A program made the position numbers and the translations under genes. From Bacteroidota bacterium (lineage in GTDB: Bacteria; Bacteroidota; Ignavibacteria; UBA10030), in assembly GCA_003453835.1 (NCBI GenBank), contig DMMN01000069.1:1401-15779 (forward strand): a DNA stretch of 14,379 nt, read 5' to 3'. The notes under the pieces were generated by a model. It was given only the letters and a program-made list of their open reading frames with translations. It did not search any database and had not been told where the DNA came from. This document shows positions 7,366 to 14,379 of the stretch, piece after piece; the first letter of the stretch is position 1; each line of letters opens with the position of its first letter.

Positions 7366-8219
7366 ATGTGCTGGTGACCGGTGGCAGCGGAATGGTGGGG
7401 AAGTACGTTGTGGATGAGCTTGCCGCCGTTCATGAGGTGGAGGTCCTGGACATCCGTCCCCTTCATCGCCAAGATATTCGATTTCATTCCGTTGACCTGC
7501 TCGATTTCGACCGCACATGCAAAGCCGTGGGCCGATATGACGCGGTTGTTCATCTGGCGGGAATTCCTCACCCCCTCGATGATCCTGCAGAGAAAGTGTT
7601 CCGAACAAACGCGGTCGGGACGTTCAACGTCCTGGAGGCGTGCGCGCTGAACGGCGTTGGGCGGTTCATCTTTATGTCGAGCGAATCGACGCTCGGCCTC
7701 GCCTTCTCGACCACCCGGCTCTGGCCGCTCTACGTTCCCATTGATGAGAACCACCCTCTTCGGCCTCAGGATCCGTACGGATTGAGCAAAGTAGCGGGTG
7801 AGCTGCTTTGTCAGGGATACTCGGAGCGATTGGGAATTCAAACGATCTGCCTTCGCCCACCTTGGATCTGGGTGTCCGAACCGAACGAACTGGAAATCTA
7901 CCGTCGATTGAGGTCGGAGTATCGGCAGTGGTCGAAGAATCTCTGGGCGTACATTCACGTATCCGACGTGGCGCGCGCGGTCAGGGCCTGTCTCGAGTCT
8001 CGGGTGATTCCTCAACACGAGACATTCTTCATTTCTGCGGATGATAACTGGACCGGAGTGGAGAGTCGCGAGCTTCTGGCTGAGTTCTTCCCGGAAACAT
8101 CCCTCATCGCAAATGACTTTGCCGGAATGTGTTCTCTTCTCAGCAGCGCGAAGGCAAAGAAGGTCATTGACTTCTCGCCTCGGTATTCCTGGAGGGATCT
8201 CATCGCGGGGAGCCCGTAG
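7362..8219 (+). CDS. NAD-dependent epimerase/dehydratase (extended SDR family)
   Basis: The 285-residue protein starts with a Rossmann nucleotide-binding loop, VTGGSGMVGKYVV (GxxGxxG at residues 7-13). It has the acidic VLDIRPL segment near the end of beta-2, the HLAG motif, and the catalytic YxxxK as YGLSK from residue 139, preceded by MSSES. This is the extended SDR family that acts on nucleotide sugars or related sugar or steroid substrates. The exact substrate cannot be read from sequence. ATGA overlap with the upstream gene implies translational coupling; GAGG at 7350-7353 sits 8 nt before the ATG. The stop is followed by 41 bp before the nucleoside hydrolase. Confidence 0.9.
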   Translation: MNVLVTGGSGMVGKYVVDELAAVHEVEVLDIRPLHRQDIRFHSVDLLDFDRTCKAVGRYDAVVHLAGIPHPLDDPAEKVFRTNAVGTFNVLEACALNGVGRFIFMSSESTLGLAFSTTRLWPLYVPIDENHPLRPQDPYGLSKVAGELLCQGYSERLGIQTICLRPPWIWVSEPNELEIYRRLRSEYRQWSKNLWAYIHVSDVARAVRACLESRVIPQHETFFISADDNWTGVESRELLAEFFPETSLIANDFAGMCSLLSSAKAKKVIDFSPRYSWRDLIAGSP

Positions 8220-8260
8220 GTAGCCGGCTTTCGCGAATGATCCATCGCATCTGAAATAGG

Positions 8261-9211
8261 ATGATGGCAAGACCGGTCCTCATAGATACTGACACCGGCG
8301 TCGATGACGCGCTGGCACTCATTCTCGCGTTGCGTTCACGGGAGCTTTCCGTGAAGGCGATTACGACGGTGGCGGGAAACGTCGAGGTCGGCAAGTGCAC
8401 GCGGAACGCTCTGGCAATTCTTCATCTCCTCGGTGTTGCGGACAAGCCCGCCGTTTCTGAGGGAGCGCAGAAGCCGCTGTGCCGACCTCTCTTCAGGGCA
8501 CCGGAAGTTCATGGCACGGATGGTCTGGGGAACGCCAGGCGCTACATCCTTGCCTCGTCTACGCCGCGGATGTGTGAGCAATCAGCAGCTAAAACGATCG
8601 TCGATCATTGCCGATCCTTTGGAAACAAGCTCGTGATTGTGGCGCTCGGCCCACTGACGAACCTGGCGTTGGCGTGGAAGAAGAACCCGGAGGCAATGAT
8701 GAAAGTCGGCCGCATCATCTCCATGGGGGGAGCGTTTCGCGTGCCCGGCAACACGGGTCCGGTTGCGGAATTCAATTACTATGTCGACCCGGAAGCGGCC
8801 CATCTTCTCCTGAATTCCGGTCTGCGGATCACAATCGTTCCTCTCGATGTAACGGAACAAATCGTGTTGATGAGGAAAGAGCTGGAGTATCGCGCGGCTC
8901 GTCGGGCCGGACGGGTCGCCAAAGCCATCCTCCGCTTCACGAAATCCTACATGAAATATCATGAGATGACGGAGGGATTCAATGGAGGCTATCTTCACGA
9001 TCCGTTGGCCGTGGCTGTGGCGATTCAGCCGGACCTGGTACAGACGACGCGCGTTCATGTGGATATTGAAACCTTGGGGCGGTATACGCGCGGGATGAGC
9101 CTCGCAGATTTCAAAAACAAGCTCAAGCGCGGCAAACCAACCGTCGAGGTTGCATCGAAAGTGGATCGCGAACGATTCCTTCGACTGTTCCACGAACGCA
9201 TATGGGAGTGA
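8261..9211 (+). CDS. Inosine-uridine-preferring nucleoside hydrolase family protein
   Basis: The 316-residue protein carries the signature DTDTGVDDALAL (residues about 9-20), whose aspartates bind the catalytic Ca ion. It also has HGTDGLGN, ALGPLTNLAL, MGGAF, EFNYYVDPEAA and HDPLAVA, which carries the late Ca-binding aspartate. Enzymes of this family hydrolyse the N-glycosidic bond of ribonucleosides to base plus ribose, usually for salvage. Length fits the family. There is no signal peptide, so it is cytoplasmic. Two ATGs are adjacent (8261 and 8264) and neither has a clear ribosome binding site; the first is taken. The stop overlaps the next gene by 10 bp. Next to an RNase-like gene it may use degradation products of RNA, which is inference from position only. 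Confidence 0.92.
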   Translation: MMARPVLIDTDTGVDDALALILALRSRELSVKAITTVAGNVEVGKCTRNALAILHLLGVADKPAVSEGAQKPLCRPLFRAPEVHGTDGLGNARRYILASSTPRMCEQSAAKTIVDHCRSFGNKLVIVALGPLTNLALAWKKNPEAMMKVGRIISMGGAFRVPGNTGPVAEFNYYVDPEAAHLLLNSGLRITIVPLDVTEQIVLMRKELEYRAARRAGRVAKAILRFTKSYMKYHEMTEGFNGGYLHDPLAVAVAIQPDLVQTTRVHVDIETLGRYTRGMSLADFKNKLKRGKPTVEVASKVDRERFLRLFHERIWE

Positions 9212-11109
9212 GAAGATCGTTCTGGCTTGGCGTCGTTATCGTGGCGCTGCCTGCTACAGCCCAGGAGTCGCTCCGGCAGTCGTTCAAGTTTCCATCCGAT
9301 ACGCTCAGGGCGTCGTCGCTTGGATTCGAGCGAGTGCTCAACACGTTCATGTGGAAGAACGACCTTTTCTACTCCGATGTCATCGGGCCGCTTGAGGTGG
9401 ATTTCCGGCAACGGCTTCGGTCCCGAGTTATCCGATCCGAGCAACGGTCGATTCAAGACGAATTGGTGGATACACTGGACGTAGGGCTTCCACTCTCGGA
9501 GACATTGAAAGCGAAAGCCCGGCTCGCATCTTCCGTGCTATCTGACAACAGAGCTGTCGACCTGAGCAAACTCGCCCAGCATGCGGGACTGATGGGTATT
9601 CGATACGCTCCACGTCCGAACGTCATCGTTGGCGCGATGGCCGGGTATGAAATGAATGCGCAACAAGAAGAGCGAGACGATGGATTCTCCTATTCGGCCG
9701 AGGGAGAGGCGAAGAATGTGATGCTGGAACAATTCCGAACGTCCGTGAGGTCACGTTGGACTCAGGCATTCCTTTCCCGCCGGAGGCCGGATGCCGGCGC
9801 CGTCGACGTGAGCTTGGTCAGGGAGTTCGAAGGTCATACCCGTAACACGATCGCGATCGGATACAACCGACAGCGCCGTGAGTTCTACACTGTCGCGAAT
9901 GCGGATGTTCGGAGAACCTATCAAACTCAGAGCAATATCTTTCGGAGAGTTTCGGAATCCGTCGACATTTCCGATCAGCTAGACTATGTGCCGACTTCCG
10001 ATACGAAGATATCCTTGCACGGAGGTATTCTAAACCGGACCATCGACAGGGGCCTTCGATACAAGGTGCTTTCGGACTTGTCCGGCTCCCCCCTGGACAC
10101 GAGGATTCAGGAACTTCAGCTCATGGGATCCGTTTCGCTCACGCATCGGCTCACGGACTGGCTCCAGTCTGAAACGGGACTTACGTATCACGAGCGTGAG
10201 GAACGCCATAGCGTCAAGGAGGACGAGGGGGCTTCGTTTGAGGTGTTTCAAAGGCAAGAGCGTTCCGAGAGGCGGCTGGACAATATCGCTCGCCGCACCT
10301 CGCTTGCGACCCGAATGCAATCTCAGCCCACGGAAAAAGATAAGTTGAACTTTGCCGGATCGGCAACTATCTTACGCTACGACACTCCCGACACGCTTAA
10401 CATCGATGACAGGGACGAGCTTCTCATCACGCTTGGAATAGAGGGAGTGCACGAGTTCTCTCCTGACTTGACGTTCTCCATTGCCGTTGATGCGACTCTC
10501 AGCCATCTTGTTTATTTGCATCGACTTCAGAGCGCCAACAACAACTGGAATCGGATTCTGCGGTTCTCACCAACGGTTGAGTACAAACCTTCGGACCGAT
10601 TCCGCTCGTTGAACCAGGCCGAGGTGCTCGCGAACTATACGGTTTATGATTTCGAGGAGCAGGCGGCACTCACAAGAAGTTTCTCGTTTCGCCAGGCCTC
10701 GTGGATCGATTCAACGATTGTTCAACTAACTCGGCGTATCCGTCTCGAGTTTGTGGGAGGCGTGCGTGCCTACGAGCGCGGTATTTTGCTCTGGAGCGAT
10801 TTCCGGGAGCGACCGCAGAACTACTTCGTGGAGCAATCGTATTGGCCCCGCGTGACATACTTTCTCTCACACCCAATGCGTTTGGGAGTTGGCTATCGGT
10901 TGTTTCTTCAGGATCGGTATCGCTATCAAGAGGCAGAACGGGTCTTTGAGCGATCGGTGCAGACCTCCGGGCCCACGGTTCTGCTCGAATGGGAAGGATT
11001 CGACTCGAAGCTTGTCAGCTTGGAAGGTTGGAGAGAAACACAGGTTCAGGATGGAATGGTGGTGCGCACCATTTCGAATCTTTCACTAAAAGTGAGCATG
11101 GTCCTCTGA
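9202..11109 (+). CDS. Exported beta-rich protein, probable outer-membrane barrel, unrecognised family
   Basis: I do not recognise this 635-residue protein. Residues 1 to about 20 are a signal peptide (MGVRRS, then FWLGVVIVALP, cleavage near ATAQ-ES). The mature part has no cysteine that I can see. After about residue 130 it is dominated by short stretches alternating polar and hydrophobic/aromatic residues (for example HGGILNRTIDRGLRYKVL, TFSIAVDATLSHLVYL and MRLGVGYRLFLQDRYRY). It ends SNLSLKVSMVL, as expected for an outer-membrane beta-barrel. The region of residues about 25-130 is less barrel-like and could be periplasmic. The start overlaps the nucleoside hydrolase by 10 bp and the stop overlaps the following ATG by 1 bp, so it is firmly in the operon. 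Function is unknown; a porin, transporter or surface assembly role are options. Confidence 0.75.
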   Translation: MGVRRSFWLGVVIVALPATAQESLRQSFKFPSDTLRASSLGFERVLNTFMWKNDLFYSDVIGPLEVDFRQRLRSRVIRSEQRSIQDELVDTLDVGLPLSETLKAKARLASSVLSDNRAVDLSKLAQHAGLMGIRYAPRPNVIVGAMAGYEMNAQQEERDDGFSYSAEGEAKNVMLEQFRTSVRSRWTQAFLSRRRPDAGAVDVSLVREFEGHTRNTIAIGYNRQRREFYTVANADVRRTYQTQSNIFRRVSESVDISDQLDYVPTSDTKISLHGGILNRTIDRGLRYKVLSDLSGSPLDTRIQELQLMGSVSLTHRLTDWLQSETGLTYHEREERHSVKEDEGASFEVFQRQERSERRLDNIARRTSLATRMQSQPTEKDKLNFAGSATILRYDTPDTLNIDDRDELLITLGIEGVHEFSPDLTFSIAVDATLSHLVYLHRLQSANNNWNRILRFSPTVEYKPSDRFRSLNQAEVLANYTVYDFEEQAALTRSFSFRQASWIDSTIVQLTRRIRLEFVGGVRAYERGILLWSDFRERPQNYFVEQSYWPRVTYFLSHPMRLGVGYRLFLQDRYRYQEAERVFERSVQTSGPTVLLEWEGFDSKLVSLEGWRETQVQDGMVVRTISNLSLKVSMVL

Positions 11110-11588
11110 TGAAGAAAAAACTGCGGAGAAAGGTCGTCAAGCCGCACTCTCATCCTCAGCCCGAACTGCACCCTCAGACATTCTACTATGAATGCAAGAG
11201 CGATCCGATAGAGATCAGGAGCGTCGAGCCGTTTTTGATGAAGGTGAACAACGTCGCGAAGCTCGATGACGGTACATTCTATAGATTATTGGTCGCGGCG
11301 ACAGAGGCGGTGAACAATGGAATTGTCCACGGAAATCGGAAGAACCCGGCAAAGCGGGTGCTCGTGACGTGCATTCTCAGGAAGGAAGCTCTGATTCTCC
11401 GCGTGAAGGATCAGGGAAAAGGTTTCAGGCTGGAAGATATTCCGGATCCGTTAGACGAGAAGAACCTCCTCAAGACAAGCGGACGGGGTGTCTTCCTGAT
11501 GCGCTCGATGATGGATGGAATCAAATATGTTATTACGGATGAGGGAACGGAGGTTGAATTGACGATCAATCTGAAATTGTTGGGATGA
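11109..11588 (+). CDS. RsbW/SpoIIAB-type ATP-binding protein (GHKL anti-sigma or serine kinase)
   Basis: The 159-residue protein has the GHKL ATPase motifs: an N-box as ATEAVNNGIVHGN (E66, N70, residues 64-76), a G1 box as VKDQGKGF (D101, G103, G105), and a G2-type SGRGVFLMRSM (G125, G127). Single-domain proteins of this type bind ATP, sequester a sigma factor or another partner, and phosphorylate an anti-sigma-factor antagonist (STAS protein). No sigma factor or STAS gene is in the window. The first 30 residues are a basic, proline- and histidine-rich tail (KPHSHPQPELHPQ) unlike the family core. The ATG at 11109 overlaps the upstream TGA as TGATG; a frame extension back to 10989 lies inside the upstream gene and is not used. 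It is the last gene of the operon. Confidence 0.88.
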   Translation: MKKKLRRKVVKPHSHPQPELHPQTFYYECKSDPIEIRSVEPFLMKVNNVAKLDDGTFYRLLVAATEAVNNGIVHGNRKNPAKRVLVTCILRKEALILRVKDQGKGFRLEDIPDPLDEKNLLKTSGRGVFLMRSMMDGIKYVITDEGTEVELTINLKLLG

Positions 11589-11632
11589 CCGGCCCGTCCT
11601 TCCCTGATTGTGGCCGAGTTGCGCTACATAAG

Positions 11633-11666
11633 GAATCCCGTCTCGTGAGAGGCGGGATTCGTTTTT
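11633..11666 (+). terminator. Intrinsic terminator of the five-gene operon
   Basis: GAATCCCG (11633-11640) pairs with CGGGATTC (11653-11660), and TCTC (11641-11644) with GAGA (11647-11650), leaving a two-base bulge (GG) on the right arm. TTTTT follows at 11662-11666. It lies 45 bp past the stop of the ATP-binding protein gene. Confidence 0.88.
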
Positions 11667-11752
11667 GATGATGCCCTGTATTGCTCAGGGAAGAATCTTC
11701 TGAAGGAAAGAAACTATTCGGCCCTCGAAACGGACGAGTCGCGCGAGAGCTC

Positions 11753-11779
11753 TTTCGTGTGTTCCGCGTGTTTCGCGGG
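11753..11779. repeat. Three 9-bp repeats, TTTCGTGTG type
   Basis: Three adjacent 9-mers, TTTCGTGTG, TTCCGCGTG and TTTCGCGGG, follow in order. Each has the form TT(T/C)CG(T/C)G(T/G)G. The words match, in reverse complement, those around 1455-1521 (CACGAAT, CGCGAAT). This is a small dispersed intergenic repeat of unknown role. Confidence 0.5.
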
Positions 11780-11780
11780 A

Positions 11781-11808
11781 AGAGAAAAGCCACCGCCTTT
11801 GGCTGTGG
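11781..11808 (-). terminator. Probable terminator of the TonB-dependent receptor gene
   Basis: On the minus strand, CCACAGCC (11801-11808) folds on GGCGGTGG (11790-11797) with one internal mismatch and a 3-nt loop. It is followed by CTTTTCTCT, from the A-rich stretch at 11781-11789. It lies 5-25 bp past the receptor stop. Confidence 0.7.
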
Positions 11809-11812
11809 TGAT

Positions 11813-14056
11813 CTACAAACTCATCGATGCAGTTAAGGTTGCGCGTCGCCCAAGAATCGAGCCGCCGAAAATCTGATAATGCTTTCGGTCCAACACGTTT
11901 GAAACGCTGAGATTCAAGGTGGTTGAGGAAGTGACTCTGTAACTCCCCCCGAGGTTTACCAGCGTGTAAGCGGGAATCGGCCCCCTGTAGATGCCGGCAG
12001 CCCAGTCAAATCCGGGGACGTACTTTACCTTGACAGCGATGTCATGTCCGTCCGTGTGGGTGTACGTGAGCCCCCCGTTGATCCGATACTTGGGAGAGTT
12101 GGGGAGCAAGATATCGTTCGGATGGCGCTCCACGACTTCGAAGGTGAAATACGAGAAGTTGGCATCCACCAACCATGAATCGGAGAGATAGTAATTCAGT
12201 CCGACATCATAGCCGGACTCGTTGACTTTCCCTGCGTTCGTGTACGACCAAATCGTCCGTGGTGCCACTTCGCCCTGCAAGATAACGGGGAATGGGTACT
12301 TCGGATTGAGACCCGGCCCCAGGTCGGTCACGAATTCTTTTAATTGGTTGAAATACGCATCAATGCTGAAGAAGAGAGAGTTGCCAAACACTCCTTTGTA
12401 ACCGATTTCGTATCCCGTGATCTTTTCCGGGACCAGCGACTCGTTGCCGATGTAGGCAAGGGCGCTTATCGGATGCTTCACGAAGAGATAGAGCTCAGAG
12501 TAGTTGGGCGACTGGAATGCCTGGTTAAACGTTGCCCGAACCGTATGTCCCGACATCGGTGACCAGACCACTGCCGCCTTTGGAGAGATTTGATTTGGGA
12601 TGAGAGAACCCCTGTCCCACCGTGCAGCGACAACTCCTTTGAGATCTTCCGACACACGATACTCCGCCTGTGCGAACAAGCTGCTCGTGTTGTCGTCCCT
12701 CGTCGCCAGCATCAAAGTCTTCTTCGTATCAATGTTCAACATCCTATAGGAGACTCCCGCCACGATGAGGAGTTTGTTTTCGAGCGCGGCGAAGTGGTAT
12801 TGGGCTTCGGCATGCGAGATCTGAGCGTTTTGTTCGAGCGGAAGGCCGGTGGAGAGCGACATCTCGGGTTCCACGTTGTGTCTGCCGTTTGTCCATGCGA
12901 GCACGTTGAACCCATGTCCGGAGTACGCAATCCGGAGCCACGGCTTTGTTGCCTTCTGAACCTGCACGCGACCGATGCCGGTGACAATCGTCTCGTTCTC
13001 AACTTGCGCAATCCCCCCCTCGATCGTCGCGATGCCGCGCTTCTCGTAGTCATAGTCGATCCGAACGGACCCGTACATCGTCTGAACGGCATCGGTATTT
13101 AGGTCTCTCAATTCATTATTGAGGAAGGGATTCAGCCCGGCGTACTCGAACTGGCGGTTAGTGCGAATAACGCTGAAGCTCTTTCCACGCATGTAGCCCG
13201 CATTGACCTTATAGCTCCATTGCCCGGAAACTCCGGCGTGCCGGACGTCCCCTCTGAAGGAGCTTTTCTCGCCCGCCCCGACGATGACGCGTGAGCCGAG
13301 TTGTGCCCGCGGAGGAATCGACGTAACGTTCATAACACCGTTGAAGGCGTTCGCCCCGTAGAGCGCGGAGCCCGGTCCTTTCACAAGCTCGATCCGCCCA
13401 AATTCTTCGATCGGGACCGAAAGCCCATTCCATTCCGTAGAGCTGAGGAACGCGGTGCCAAGATCTCTCCCGTCAAGGAGAATCAGCAGCCTTCGGTTCA
13501 ACGAACTGTTGAACCCGCGGGTGTTGATGTTGAAATCAAACAAACCGCTTTGAACAATGTCCACTCCCGGCTCGTTTTCAAGGAGTTTTGGTAGCTGTCC
13601 GGCGCCGGCAAGCCGGGCAATATCTTTCGCTTCGATGACCGAGACGGATGCAGGCGCGTCTGTAATGCGCTCGCGTCTGAGGGAAGCTCCGAAGACCATA
13701 ATCTCCCCAAGCAGGACCGACTCGTCTTCCAAGTCAAAACCCCGCGTCAATGTTTGTCCCGCGAGGACGCTTATGGAGATCTCCACCTTTTTGTGGCCGA
13801 CGGCCGAGACAACCACCGTATACGTCCCCGGAGGGATGGCGGAGATGGTGTACTCTCCGCGCTCGTCGGTGGCCGCGCCGAACGTCGTACCTTTGAGAAT
13901 AACGTTTACGCTCGGTACAGGCTCCCGGGTCTCTCTGTGACGTATCATTCCCTTCACGTTACCGGTTGTTTGTGCCAGGGCGGTTATGGGAATCAAGAGC
14001 TGGAGGAGAAGAGAGTAGAGCCGGACGTTTGACCGGATGTTCCACGCGGTTTTCAC
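11813..14056 (-). CDS. TonB-dependent outer-membrane receptor with CarboxypepD_reg-like N-terminal domain
   Basis: The 747-residue protein begins with a signal peptide (cleavage near ITALA-QTT, residue 28). Residues about 32-115 form a CarboxypepD_reg-like beta-sandwich (GMIRHRETREPVPSVNV, TDERGEYTISAIPPGTYTV), common in FCB-group receptors. The plug domain, about residues 125-240, has APASVSVIEAKDI, NTRGFNSSLNRRLLILLDG and IELVKGPGSALYGANAFNGV. The remainder is a 22-strand-type barrel ending RRATLTASMSL. Such receptors import a ligand (siderophore, vitamin, sugar or other) with energy from TonB-ExbBD. No ligand-specific neighbour such as a SusD homologue or ABC transporter is present, so the substrate is unknown. 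The start is GTG at 14056 with GGAG at 14065-14068, 8 nt upstream. Terminators lie on both sides, so it appears to be monocistronic. Confidence 0.93.
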   Translation of the reverse strand: MKTAWNIRSNVRLYSLLLQLLIPITALAQTTGNVKGMIRHRETREPVPSVNVILKGTTFGAATDERGEYTISAIPPGTYTVVVSAVGHKKVEISISVLAGQTLTRGFDLEDESVLLGEIMVFGASLRRERITDAPASVSVIEAKDIARLAGAGQLPKLLENEPGVDIVQSGLFDFNINTRGFNSSLNRRLLILLDGRDLGTAFLSSTEWNGLSVPIEEFGRIELVKGPGSALYGANAFNGVMNVTSIPPRAQLGSRVIVGAGEKSSFRGDVRHAGVSGQWSYKVNAGYMRGKSFSVIRTNRQFEYAGLNPFLNNELRDLNTDAVQTMYGSVRIDYDYEKRGIATIEGGIAQVENETIVTGIGRVQVQKATKPWLRIAYSGHGFNVLAWTNGRHNVEPEMSLSTGLPLEQNAQISHAEAQYHFAALENKLLIVAGVSYRMLNIDTKKTLMLATRDDNTSSLFAQAEYRVSEDLKGVVAARWDRGSLIPNQISPKAAVVWSPMSGHTVRATFNQAFQSPNYSELYLFVKHPISALAYIGNESLVPEKITGYEIGYKGVFGNSLFFSIDAYFNQLKEFVTDLGPGLNPKYPFPVILQGEVAPRTIWSYTNAGKVNESGYDVGLNYYLSDSWLVDANFSYFTFEVVERHPNDILLPNSPKYRINGGLTYTHTDGHDIAVKVKYVPGFDWAAGIYRGPIPAYTLVNLGGSYRVTSSTTLNLSVSNVLDRKHYQIFGGSILGRRATLTASMSL

Positions 14057-14064
14057 GATTTGAT

Positions 14065-14068
14065 CTCC
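14065..14068 (-). promoter_or_regulatory. Ribosome binding site of the TonB-dependent receptor
   Basis: GGAG on the minus strand, 8 nt before the GTG codon at 14056. It supports GTG as the true start; the encoded leader is a normal signal peptide from that position. Confidence 0.75.
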
Positions 14069-14085
14069 TGTTTTGTTGGGTGGAC

Positions 14086-14098
14086 CGGGAGAGTCCCG
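14086..14098. promoter_or_regulatory. Short palindrome in the receptor leader
   Basis: CGGGAGAGTCCCG: five-base arms CGGGA and TCCCG around GAG. It lies in the 54 bp between the upstream terminator and the receptor start, the only space left for a dedicated promoter. It could be an operator or a small mRNA hairpin. It is too short to be sure. Confidence 0.3.
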
Positions 14099-14110
14099 TA
14101 GTTGCGAGAA

Positions 14111-14148
14111 TTCAAAAACCCCGACCTGTCCAGGTCGGGGTTTTTGAA
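14111..14148. terminator. Strong bidirectional intrinsic terminator
   Basis: TTCAAAAACCCCGACCTG (14111-14128) is the exact reverse complement of 14131-14148, with two bases between the arms (in practice a 4-nt loop). GGGG is followed by TTTTT on both strands. It ends the minus-strand gene at the right edge, 28 bp past its stop, and insulates the receptor gene. Confidence 0.95.
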
Positions 14149-14175
14149 AGACTCATACTTTAATCGAAATCGGCG

Positions 14176-14379
14176 CTAGAAATTCCTGCTCTTATACTCT
14201 CGGTAGAATCCGTTGCTCTCACCGTCGGCGTTGAAGATGAACTTGACGATGCCGATATTCGGCTCGAGCCAGATCGTAGCGGTCTGACCTACTTGAGCAG
14301 GAGTCGTTGCCCCACCAAGGTACACCTTGCGCGTTGCCGTGATCTTGTATGGGTTGAAGGACTGACCACCGAGTGTGAG
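14176..14379 (-). CDS. C-terminal 67 residues of an unidentified minus-strand gene
   Basis: The frame is open at the right edge and ends with TAG at 14176-14178. The visible part begins LTLGGQSFNPYKITATRKVY and ends FYREYKSRNF. It is beta-rich, with a WLEPNIGIVKFIF segment. That segment resembles the W-x-x-P-x-x-G-x-V-K motif near the end of many lipoprotein-like or exported FCB-group proteins of unknown function. No T9SS sorting domain is present. The family call is weak. A strong terminator follows, so it is not co-transcribed with the receptor gene except by readthrough. Confidence 0.75.
   Translation of the reverse strand, partial: LTLGGQSFNPYKITATRKVYLGGATTPAQVGQTATIWLEPNIGIVKFIFNADGESNGFYREYKSRNF

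Noticed and set aside
6547..7608. Long open frame on the minus strand (353 codons)
   Set aside because: It lies opposite the metallo-hydrolase and epimerase genes, both with clear family motifs. Its translation is rich in Arg, His and Pro with no family character, so it is a shadow.
7278..8270. Long open frame on the minus strand (330 codons)
   Set aside because: It is antisense to the epimerase gene, which has intact Rossmann and YxxxK motifs; the antisense product has no recognisable domain.

Overview
The window looks like a chromosomal segment from a moderately GC-rich member of the FCB group (Bacteroidota, Chlorobi and relatives), most plausibly Ignavibacteria or a near relative. The evidence is two secreted proteins with the C-terminal sorting domain of the type IX secretion system (motif YPNPFN, then a conserved PSGTY and a final AKKMIL-x-K), a TonB-dependent receptor with an N-terminal CarboxypepD_reg-like domain, and a bacterial TMTC-type membrane protein with TPRs. 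The taxon is inferred from these families; no rRNA or other marker gene is present.

Layout. The left edge (1-1370, +) is the 3' part of a large secreted protein: Ig-like modules, a dockerin-like pair of Ca-binding loops, a cohesin-like beta-sandwich and a T9SS sorting domain. A gene-free stretch of about 1.06 kb follows (1371-2433). It is not featureless: it holds a degenerate array with a strict 21-bp period (1641-1955) and two REP-like inverted repeats. Next is a TMTC-like glycosyltransferase-fold/TPR protein (2434-4545, +). It converges, across a terminator hairpin, on a second small T9SS cargo protein (4709-5479, -) that resembles the C-terminal half of the left-edge protein.

A tightly packed plus-strand operon runs from 5965 to 11588. 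Its genes are a beta-CASP metallo-beta-lactamase RNase-like protein, an NAD-dependent epimerase/dehydratase, a nucleoside hydrolase, an unrecognised exported beta-rich (probably outer-membrane) protein, and a small RsbW/SpoIIAB-type ATP-binding protein. Three of the four junctions are overlaps (4, 10 and 1 bp), and an intrinsic terminator closes the operon at 11633-11666. The first three products suggest RNA turnover plus nucleoside or sugar metabolism. How the last two fit is unknown.

On the minus strand, a TonB-dependent receptor (11813-14056) is bounded by terminators on both sides. The right edge holds the last 67 codons of another minus-strand gene (14176-14379), ending just before a perfect 18-bp-arm terminator.

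No tRNA, rRNA, CRISPR array, transposase or phage gene was found. The least explained signal is the 21-bp periodic array at 1641-1955. The other points of interest are the orphan exported protein with its co-transcribed anti-sigma-type kinase, and the TMTC-like enzyme flanked by two related secreted beta-sandwich proteins.
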